Assembly: GCA_015493405.1 (NCBI GenBank)
Contig: WGDF01000288.1
Coordinates: forward strand, 1-11,157
Length of the DNA stretch: 11,157 nt
Origin: Flavobacteriaceae bacterium
GTDB lineage: Bacteria; Bacteroidota; Bacteroidia; Flavobacteriales; Flavobacteriaceae
Direction of reading: 5' to 3'
Part shown: piece after piece, positions 1 through 5,505 of the stretch
Position numbering within the stretch: position 1 is the stretch's first letter
How the letters are laid out: each line of letters opens with the position of its first letter
Notes under the pieces: model-generated
What the model was told of the DNA's origin: nothing
Databases searched by the model: none
Seen by the model: the letters and a program-made list of their open reading frames with translations, nothing else
Program-made: the position numbers and the translations under genes

Positions 1-31
1 CTTCAATAAATTTATGTAATAAAGCTACCAT
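1..31 (-). CDS. 5' end of an unidentified gene, cut by the window edge
   Basis: An ATG at 31-29 (minus strand) opens a frame MVALLHKFIE that runs off the left edge without a stop. It starts 21 bp after the stop of the four-helix membrane protein gene on the same strand, a spacing typical of an operon partner. Only ten codons are visible, so neither the function nor the reality of the gene can be established from this window. Confidence 0.3.
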   Translation of the reverse strand, partial: MVALLHKFIE

Positions 32-52
32 TTTTAGATGATTTGTTTTGAA

Positions 53-514
53 TTAGGTTGTTTCTTGAGATTTAATTCTGAAGATCTTCATTTCAAAAGC
101 CACTTTTTTTGCCGACGGATAATAATAATAAAGTGCATAAAGTGAAAAAAGTATGATCAAAATATGACTGCGTTCGGGCAAGTTTAAGCCCAACGACAAG
201 ATCAAAAAGTAAGGCGTTGCTAAAGCTATATAAAGAATATTTTTTTCAAATTTTAAAAATAATTGAGGGGAAATACGCTTTTCATTTTTCAATTTATAAA
301 TAAAATAGGTGCGGTAAAAAATCGGCAAAGCCAATCCGAAAATACCTGCTAACGAAGCTATTGTAATCGCCCAAATTTTGGAATGAGTAACAACAGCAGC
401 AGACGGCAACATAAAATATTTGATGAGATAAATGCCTGCAACCAGAAAAAATGCCAACAAAACCAACCGGTAATATATTTTTTTTAAATTGTTTTCAATT
501 GTTTCTTGATTCAT
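53..514 (-). CDS. hypothetical four-helix integral membrane protein
   Basis: A 153-residue protein that I do not recognise. The sequence shows four hydrophobic stretches that should span the inner membrane: about residues 14-36, 46-67, 92-110 and 117-134. There is a short charged N-terminus (MNQETIENNLKK), a basic loop between helices 2 and 3 (KLKNEKR, residues 74-80), and a basic C-terminal tail. The positive-inside rule with four helices puts both termini and the 74-90 loop in the cytoplasm. There is no signal peptide, no catalytic-looking motif and no conserved polar residue pattern inside the helices. The start is the first ATG after the cstA hairpin; a TAnnTTTG-like element (529-536) lies just upstream. 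The next gene on this strand begins 21 bp after its stop, so the two may be co-transcribed. The coding character (codon use, TAA stop, ordered hydrophobicity) makes a real gene likely; the function is unknown. Confidence 0.75.
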   Translation of the reverse strand: MNQETIENNLKKIYYRLVLLAFFLVAGIYLIKYFMLPSAAVVTHSKIWAITIASLAGIFGLALPIFYRTYFIYKLKNEKRISPQLFLKFEKNILYIALATPYFLILSLGLNLPERSHILIILFSLYALYYYYPSAKKVAFEMKIFRIKSQETT

Positions 515-528
515 AAGATAAATTTAAA

Positions 529-536
529 CAAAAATA
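529..536 (-). promoter_or_regulatory. possible -7 promoter element of the four-helix membrane protein gene
   Basis: On the minus strand this reads TATTTTTG, a match to the Bacteroidota sigma-ABfrA -7 consensus TAnnTTTG, 14 bp before the ATG. No TTTG -33 element is seen at the usual 17-23 bp spacing. It lies in the T-rich tail of the cstA hairpin, so it may be a chance match. Confidence 0.3.
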
Positions 537-598
537 ATAGAGGATTTTTATAAATCTATAAAATCTTACAAAATTTATAAAAATCCTCCGTTATTTTT
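530..598 (-). terminator. strong intrinsic terminator hairpin after cstA
   Basis: A 16-bp perfect inverted repeat pairs 540-555 with 573-588 around a 17-nt loop. After an A/C mismatch and a T-G pair, the stem continues for eight more A-T pairs (530-537 with 591-598). On the minus strand the hairpin begins at the cstA stop codon and its right arm is followed by the T-rich run TATTATTTTTG, the form of a Rho-independent terminator. It separates cstA from the downstream membrane protein gene. The core GAGGA/TCCTC base holds most of the G-C pairs; the rest is A-T rich. Its near symmetry means it could also work on the opposite strand. Confidence 0.8.
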
Positions 599-2330
599 AA
601 GAGCGTTTCAATTCTTCAGCCATTTTATTGGGCTCGTAGGTCGTATTTAATAATTTTTTACCGCCTTCAATAGCTACCCAAATCATGGAAATAAAAATAA
701 TACCGTTTAGAACTTCCAATAAAAGATTGTGCTTATTCATAAAGTTAGTTTGATTCAATATAACAGCCCACATTGACACGACCAACATAAAAATAGCCGG
801 TAGCAGACTGATTAACCAACCCCATTTGGTCCGTCCTTTAAGATAAATACTCACAACCAATAAGGCCAAGGCTGCCAAAGTTTGATTTACAGCACCAAAT
901 AATGGCCATAACGCTAAAGCACCTTTACCATTGGCTCCTGAAGAAAAAATCAGAATCAAAGCCATTAAAATGACAAAACCGGTCGAAATATATTTATTTT
1001 TAAAAGTCTTAGGGAAGGTTTCGCTAACCAAATATCTTTGAACACGTGTGGCCGTATCCAGAGTCGTGCCGGCAAAAGAAGCGACAAATACACCCATAAT
1101 GGTCATCGCAATATTCTTAGGAATACCCAAAGTTTGAATCATATTGGCCGATCCTTCAACAAAAGCCCCTACTTTAGAGCTCAAACCGCCTGCAGCAGCC
1201 CAAGAAGCATAATGATGCGTCCAGGCTTGCACGCCCGTCAAGAGTTCTCCGTTTTTTGTTAAATACCCCATACCGATACCGGCAGTTGTAGCTATGATGA
1301 CCAAAGTGGCTAAAGAGCCTTCCATCAACATAGAACCGTACCCGACAAATAATGAATCTGTTTCTTGGCGTACTTGTTTTGAAGAAGTCCCTGAAGAAAC
1401 CAACGCATGAAAACCGGAGATGGCACCACAAGCAATGGTAATAAATAAGAAGGGCCATAAAGGTGGCGTGCCTTCGGGATGCGGCCGGACAGCCGGTGCT
1501 ACTATATGCAATTGACCGGTAAATCCTGCAGCTAAAACACCTAAAACTAATAAGGCCAAAGCTATAACCAACTCATGTGAATTGATATAATCACGAGGTT
1601 GCAACAATGTTGTCACCGGCAAAACCGAAGCTATAAAAGCATAAATCAATAAGATAATAGACCAAACTGCAATTGGAGACAAACCAAAAACTACAGGCAT
1701 TTTAAGCGGCATATAGGCACCCCATACCACAGTCAAATACATAACAATAACTGCTATAATAGACCAAATGGCCAAATTCGCGCCTTTTTTATAAACCAAA
1801 TAGCCCAAATATACGGCTATCGGAATTTCAAGCCATACCGGAATAACCGACTGCGGGTACATTTTGAATAAAATGGCAATAACCAACCCAAAAATGGAAA
1901 CAATAATCCATAATTCTAAGAAGATAATAAAAAACAAAAAGAACTTAGTCCGTGTATTGATATATTTTCCGGTTATTTCTGAGATTGATTTACCCTGATT
2001 CCTCATTGACAAAATTAGGGTGCCGAAATCATGAGCTGCCCCCATTACAATAGAGCCTATGAAAACCCAGATCAGTGCCGGCATCCATCCCCAGATAACA
2101 GCGATAGCCGGTCCTACGATAGGGCCTGTTCCTGCTATAGAAGCAAAATGGTGTCCGAAAATAACTTCTTTTTTAGTCGGAACAAAATCGACGCCATCTT
2201 CCAATTCGACTGCCGGTACAGCATTGTCATTACTTAATTTAAAAATCTTGTTACCTATATACTTGCCATATATATGATACATAGCTATATAGCCACCAAA
2301 AACAATCAACATAATTAGTATTGATCCCAT
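597..2330 (-). CDS. cstA: CstA-family carbon starvation / peptide-pyruvate transporter
   Basis: A 577-residue inner-membrane transporter of the CstA/BtsT family. Known members import peptides (CstA) or pyruvate with protons (BtsT) and are induced when good carbon sources run out. The assignment rests on the family's hallmark blocks: FGHHFASIAGTGPIVGP (58-74) following helix 1, LLQPRDYINS (242-251), SGFHALVSSGTSSKQ (305-319), ASFAGTTLDTATRVQRY (417-433) and LWPLFGAVNQ (474-483). Roughly 14-16 hydrophobic segments cover the whole length. It is shorter than E. coli CstA (701 aa) and belongs to the shorter variant common in anaerobes and Bacteroidota. The C-terminus ends in a charged tail (EPNKMAEELKRS). 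The gene starts 45 bp after the stop of the DcaP-like porin gene with no visible promoter or terminator between them, so it is probably translated from the porin transcript, and it ends in a strong terminator. Whether the substrate is peptides or pyruvate cannot be told from the sequence. Confidence 0.95.
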   Translation of the reverse strand: MGSILIMLIVFGGYIAMYHIYGKYIGNKIFKLSNDNAVPAVELEDGVDFVPTKKEVIFGHHFASIAGTGPIVGPAIAVIWGWMPALIWVFIGSIVMGAAHDFGTLILSMRNQGKSISEITGKYINTRTKFFLFFIIFLELWIIVSIFGLVIAILFKMYPQSVIPVWLEIPIAVYLGYLVYKKGANLAIWSIIAVIVMYLTVVWGAYMPLKMPVVFGLSPIAVWSIILLIYAFIASVLPVTTLLQPRDYINSHELVIALALLVLGVLAAGFTGQLHIVAPAVRPHPEGTPPLWPFLFITIACGAISGFHALVSSGTSSKQVRQETDSLFVGYGSMLMEGSLATLVIIATTAGIGMGYLTKNGELLTGVQAWTHHYASWAAAGGLSSKVGAFVEGSANMIQTLGIPKNIAMTIMGVFVASFAGTTLDTATRVQRYLVSETFPKTFKNKYISTGFVILMALILIFSSGANGKGALALWPLFGAVNQTLAALALLVVSIYLKGRTKWGWLISLLPAIFMLVVSMWAVILNQTNFMNKHNLLLEVLNGIIFISMIWVAIEGGKKLLNTTYEPNKMAEELKRS

Positions 2331-2375
2331 AGTTATATTTTTTTAGTTAATGTATAAGTTTAAATGTTGCAGCAC

Positions 2376-3551
2376 CTAAAATTTATATAAGGCGCTAAAT
2401 GAATATTGATTTCCGGAAGCTGATTTATCACTTCCATCGTAGTAACCGAGTTTACTATGCAACCACTCAACCCCTAAGGTAACAGCGCCCAATTTGTAAT
2501 CAACCATAAAATTGGACAAGGTGTGTTCACTCCTACTTAAAGCCAGTTTAACAACATCGTCATGATTGACCTTTTCTTTTCCTAAAAATCCGTAGAAACC
2601 TAATTTTTTATCAACAACATAGCCGGCTTGTACCCAATAACCCAAGGAACGCAAATCATCGGTCGTCATTTGAAATTGTGTGATGCCGCCAAATTGTTGT
2701 CCGATATTTTTACCGGAATACAAATTTCCTTGTAATAAAAAACCTTTTTGATGATATTTAACCCCAACTTCAAAAGCCGTTCCTGATAATTTATGATCTG
2801 TTGTAGCAGCAACAGTCGTGATATTTTTTTGATCATAATGCGCTACTAAATAGCCTCCTAAAGACTTACCGGCAAAATTCAGTTTCATTTCCATTTGCGG
2901 TGTACCTAAATTTCCCGCATTCATAAAATTGTTATTGTCTCCGGGACCGGTCCAAGAATTGGCAAATAAAGCCGCATCCAATCTGATTTTAACTGCGCTT
3001 GATTTGTCATTTAAACCTTGATAGAGATAAATACCGGGAAAACGCCAACCGACAAATCCGGCATTACCATAACCCAATGGGAAAGCAATGTGAGATACGG
3101 AAACCGGAACATTCCCAAACATAGGCGTCCAAGCTTGTCCCATTCTGATGCGTGTTTGGTTATGAACCAAATCTAAATAAGCCAAGCGTAATCGAGGGGT
3201 TGGCATTTGTGGTGAAAAAACGCCACTACCGACATTTCCGGCAAAAAAATCGGCTTCTAAAACGCCACCTAATTTCCAATCTTTTGCAATTTCGGGGCCA
3301 TTATAAACAAAAGTTAATCTGGTATTGCGCACATCAAAACCATAGAAACTTTTATTGGTTGATGCTGCAGGCGGCAATACCCATTCGGCTTTTTGACCAT
3401 TACCAAAAGCAAACTTTTGGTCTTGCATAAAAAAAGTCTGACTGATAAATCCCTTAATTTTAATGGTTTCTTTACCACCGGGAATAACGTTTTGAGCAAT
3501 TAAACTCCAGGGTAAAATTGCGAGAGCGATTAAGGTTAAAAAATTTTTCAT
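2376..3551 (-). CDS. DcaP-like outer-membrane porin
   Basis: A 391-residue outer-membrane beta-barrel protein. Residues 1-20 form a Sec signal peptide (MKNFLTLIALAILPWSLIAQ) of Bacteroidota type. The mature part shows alternating hydrophobic strands rich in Gly and aromatic residues and ends in ...SFSALYKF, the C-terminal Phe used for barrel insertion by BAM. The order of GFDVRNTRLTF (71-81), a strand with VLEADFF (97-103), then LRLAYLDL (121-128) and TRIRMGQAWTPMFG (133-146) resembles the DcaP trimeric porin group (dicarboxylate and small anionic solute channels) and related OprO/P-type porins. There is no TonB box, plug domain or SusD partner, so it should be a passive channel. It precedes cstA by 45 bp, which suggests that it serves the same substrate. 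A promoter is predicted about 166 bp upstream, giving a long leader. The barrel call is firm; the DcaP assignment is from recall of the motif pattern and is less certain. Confidence 0.8.
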   Translation of the reverse strand: MKNFLTLIALAILPWSLIAQNVIPGGKETIKIKGFISQTFFMQDQKFAFGNGQKAEWVLPPAASTNKSFYGFDVRNTRLTFVYNGPEIAKDWKLGGVLEADFFAGNVGSGVFSPQMPTPRLRLAYLDLVHNQTRIRMGQAWTPMFGNVPVSVSHIAFPLGYGNAGFVGWRFPGIYLYQGLNDKSSAVKIRLDAALFANSWTGPGDNNNFMNAGNLGTPQMEMKLNFAGKSLGGYLVAHYDQKNITTVAATTDHKLSGTAFEVGVKYHQKGFLLQGNLYSGKNIGQQFGGITQFQMTTDDLRSLGYWVQAGYVVDKKLGFYGFLGKEKVNHDDVVKLALSRSEHTLSNFMVDYKLGAVTLGVEWLHSKLGYYDGSDKSASGNQYSFSALYKF

Positions 3552-3716
3552 ATGCTTAAATTTTAAAGATTAATAATTGAGTTATATTTTTATAAAATTT
3601 TAATCTCATATTATAAACATCACACTTCCTTAACGTATTTAAAACATATTTCTAATCAAATATAGCATTATTTTTAAGAATACCTAATGTTATTTAGATG
3701 TTTTAATGAAAATTGA

Positions 3717-3748
3717 CAAAAATAGATTTTCTAAAATTTCGTCTCAAA
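3717..3748 (-). promoter_or_regulatory. predicted Bacteroidota promoter for the porin-cstA unit
   Basis: On the minus strand TTTG (3748-3745), a 20-nt spacer and TATTTTTG (3724-3717) match the Bacteroidota housekeeping consensus TTTG-N19/20-TAnnTTTG. Transcription should begin near 3710, leaving a leader of about 160 nt before the porin ATG. This is the best two-box promoter match I found in the window. The AT-rich background raises the chance of false matches. Confidence 0.55.
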
Positions 3749-3877
3749 TCATAACACATTGGTTATCTGTATTTTAATAATATTTTTATAATTTTAAAAA
3801 CTGATAAAAATCACTTTAATCAAATAAAAACTATTGTATTAGATAAATAAAATTACAAACTTATAGAACTTAGCATT

Positions 3878-3904
3878 AAAAAAAGAGAACTAAATAGCAG
3901 TTCT
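3878..3904 (-). terminator. intrinsic terminator of the S41 peptidase gene
   Basis: On the minus strand AGAACT (3904-3899), a 7-nt loop and AGTTCT (3891-3886) form a 6-bp stem followed by CTTTTTTT, beginning 24 bp after the stop codon. The stem is short, but the T-run is clear and the placement is right. Confidence 0.65.
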
Positions 3905-3928
3905 GTTTATCTCAATTATAAATGTTAT

Positions 3929-5224
3929 CTATTTTTCGATTAAATTAACAGCCGTTTTAAGCGCCTTATCTGAAGAGACTTTGTAGTCGGGCAATGTCCC
4001 ATGTATATCATCTTCTTTGGCTCCTACACTATAAAATTTCTTGCATGAAACCTGTCCGAATATTTTTGTGTGCTGCAATAATATCCTTTTTGTATCACCA
4101 AAACAGATATTGATACCGCCGGATTCTTCCCCGATAACTTTTCCTATCTTATAATGTTTAAATGCCCATGAAAATTCCGCTGCTGATGAAAAAGTTTGAT
4201 GATTGATGAGTAAATAGACGTTACCGTCAAACCGCAACGGATTTTTTTCAAGTTCGAACAATTCTATATGATTAAAAACCTTTATTTTTCCTTTCTCTCT
4301 TACCAATATTTTATCATCAAACTTGTATGGAACGTGAGAAATATATTGAAAAAGATCATTTCCCAATAAATTATTTCCACCACGGTTATCCCGTAAATCA
4401 ATAATTAAATTTTTGATTTTTTTAGTTTTTAAAATACCAAAAATCGAATCCAAAAAATGATCAAATTTCTCTCGTCCGTTAAAACGATTGAAATCCAATA
4501 ACCCGATTTGTTTCTTATCTGAAAGGATTTTAAATTGGAAAATTTGTGTTTTTAGGGAAGCATGTTTCTGCTGTTTCTTATAGTTCTTAACCAAATCCAT
4601 ATAAGGAATAGTATGAATAGTTTTGGTGTGTTTTTGTCCTTTATAAATATATTCAAAAGTATAGGAATCAGCAGGATAAAGCAAATACAAAAAATGTAAA
4701 AAAGTCAAGTTGAGAAAAGATAATCTAAAAAAATATCTTTCGCCACTAACATAGCCTAACATATTGGCAACAACTTCCTTATATGATACATGATTTATAC
4801 TTAAAATTTTAGCGCCCGCCGGTATGCTATCCTGCAATTTTACTATATTTTTTTTGATTGTTAAAGTAGAATCATTTGTGTTTACTTTTACTAAAAAAGG
4901 AATAACCCGCGGATTTAATTTGTGATATTCATCCACAGGAATCCAAATACTTGTATGTCCGTCTTTTAACAATACAAGTAGCGGTTGCGTGATTTTATAA
5001 AACGCAAGAGCCGACATGTCTCTATTGATTTCACTTCGGGTTTTAAGCTTTTGTTGTTCAAATTTCTGCTTGGAAATATTGGCGTAAAGATCAATGTGGT
5101 TGTGTTCTATTTTGGTTATCAATTGGTCAAAATCTGCTAAAAGTGAATCTTTCGGAATCAATTTAACTTGCGCTTGTCCAAAAATGAAAACAAAAGATAA
5201 TAATATTGAAAACTTGATATACAT
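3929..5224 (-). CDS. exported S41-family serine peptidase (C-terminal/tail-specific protease type)
   Basis: A 431-residue protease predicted to act in the periplasm or at the cell envelope. Residues 1-19 form a signal peptide (MYIKFSILLSFVFIFGQAQ). The N-terminal helical part ends in LLKDGHTSIW (85-94), whose DGHT motif is typical of S41 enzymes and supplies a conserved His (H90). Residues about 115-160 look PDZ-like (IPAGAKILSINHVSYKEVV). The peptidase core has IIDLRDNRGG (274-283), the nucleophile loop QTFSSAAEF (343-351, Ser346/Ser347) and VIGEESGG (363-370), and closes with LPDYKV (411-416). All core motifs are present, so it is probably active. An unusual stretch of aromatic and hydrophobic residues (RYFFRLSFLNLTFLHFLYLLYP, about 163-184) might contact lipid or a hydrophobic substrate. 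It stands alone: a palindrome cluster separates it from the M13 gene and it has its own terminator. Only a weak TATCTTTA box (5257-5250) is seen upstream. The substrate is unknown. Confidence 0.88.
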   Translation of the reverse strand: MYIKFSILLSFVFIFGQAQVKLIPKDSLLADFDQLITKIEHNHIDLYANISKQKFEQQKLKTRSEINRDMSALAFYKITQPLLVLLKDGHTSIWIPVDEYHKLNPRVIPFLVKVNTNDSTLTIKKNIVKLQDSIPAGAKILSINHVSYKEVVANMLGYVSGERYFFRLSFLNLTFLHFLYLLYPADSYTFEYIYKGQKHTKTIHTIPYMDLVKNYKKQQKHASLKTQIFQFKILSDKKQIGLLDFNRFNGREKFDHFLDSIFGILKTKKIKNLIIDLRDNRGGNNLLGNDLFQYISHVPYKFDDKILVREKGKIKVFNHIELFELEKNPLRFDGNVYLLINHQTFSSAAEFSWAFKHYKIGKVIGEESGGINICFGDTKRILLQHTKIFGQVSCKKFYSVGAKEDDIHGTLPDYKVSSDKALKTAVNLIEK

Positions 5225-5320
5225 CTTTTAGAATAAAACTATTTTATAGTAAAGATACTAAAAAACAGGTTTTGTTACAGTTGGCTTTATAATTTACTTG
5301 TTCAGTTTCTAACATTTATA

Positions 5321-5351
5321 GACCTGACAGGTTTGGGAAACCTATCAGGTC
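5321..5351. repeat. palindromic intergenic repeat of the GACCTGACAGGTTT type
   Basis: A 14-bp inverted repeat with one mismatch pairs 5321-5334 with 5338-5351 around a GGG loop. From general knowledge, GACCTGACAGGTTT/AAACCTGTCAGGTC palindromes recur between genes in many Flavobacteriia genomes; whether this copy is repeated in this genome cannot be checked here. It is the first of four palindromes in a 163-bp stretch. Confidence 0.75.
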
Positions 5352-5360
5352 GAGGCATTC

Positions 5361-5394
5361 AAAAAAAATAGAGGTGAAAAATTTTTCACCTCTA
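5361..5394 (-). repeat. perfect palindrome with a T-run, second unit of the cluster (terminator-like)
   Basis: Positions 5369-5394 are a perfect 26-bp palindrome (13-bp arms, no loop) with core GAGGTGAAAAA. On the minus strand it is followed at once by eight T residues (5368-5361), so it could end transcripts from the M13 side. With its flank it reads GTAGAGGTG...CACCTCTA, sharing the GTAGAG border with the next two units. Confidence 0.7.
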
Positions 5395-5426
5395 CATCTA
5401 ATATATACATTGTAAATTTTTGCCAT

Positions 5427-5449
5427 GAGACGTTTTGACAAAACGTCTC
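5427..5449. repeat. palindrome, third unit of the cluster
   Basis: Ten-bp perfect arms, GAGACGTTTT (5427-5436) and AAAACGTCTC (5440-5449), flank a 3-nt loop GAC. On the plus strand it continues into TAC, so its right edge reads CGTCTCTAC, the same as the fourth unit and similar to the second. No T-run follows on the minus strand. Confidence 0.7.
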
Positions 5450-5458
5450 TACGTGCAC

Positions 5459-5483
5459 AAAAAAGACGCACGACAGTGCGTCT
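5459..5483 (-). terminator. palindrome of the repeat cluster acting as likely M13 gene terminator
   Basis: Eight-bp perfect arms AGACGCAC (5464-5471) and GTGCGTCT (5476-5483) surround a 4-nt loop. On the minus strand the hairpin begins 22 bp after the M13 stop codon and runs into six T residues, so it fits an intrinsic terminator. Its outer sequence (GTAGAGACGCAC on the minus strand) marks it as a member of the same GTAGAG-bordered family as the units at 5369-5394 and 5427-5449, so a repeat seems to have taken on a terminator role. Confidence 0.65.
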
Positions 5484-5505
5484 CTACAAAGATGCTTCAC
5501 ATCGT

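Larger units (their letters stand above)
3552..3928. other. 377-bp intergenic region between the S41 peptidase and the porin
   Basis: Very AT-rich spacer with no credible coding frame on either strand. It holds the S41 peptidase terminator (3878-3904) and the predicted porin promoter (3717-3748). A second isolated TATATTTG box sits at 3664-3657 (minus strand) without a -33 partner. I see nothing structured in the roughly 160-nt predicted leader, and no recognisable riboswitch. Confidence 0.6.

Noticed and set aside
54..63. Active-site insertion in the acyltransferase as a sequencing or frameshift error
   Set aside because: The reading frame is intact before and after the motif, and I recall the same SNHQTYFAD wording in other Flavobacteriia homologues. 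The coordinates given here are residue numbers of the protein encoded at 9810-10625.
1038..1458. Open frames on the plus strand (1038-1262) and in another minus-strand frame (1174-1458) inside cstA
   Set aside because: They lie fully within the strongly conserved CstA coding sequence and their products are Cys/Arg/His-rich with no domain-like order, as expected of shadow frames.
3552..3710. Riboswitch in the long predicted leader of the porin gene
   Set aside because: The sequence is almost all A and T, with no stable stems or recognisable conserved core.
5321..5486. A small CRISPR array
   Set aside because: The units are palindromes with different cores, not identical direct repeats with regular spacers, and no cas gene is nearby.
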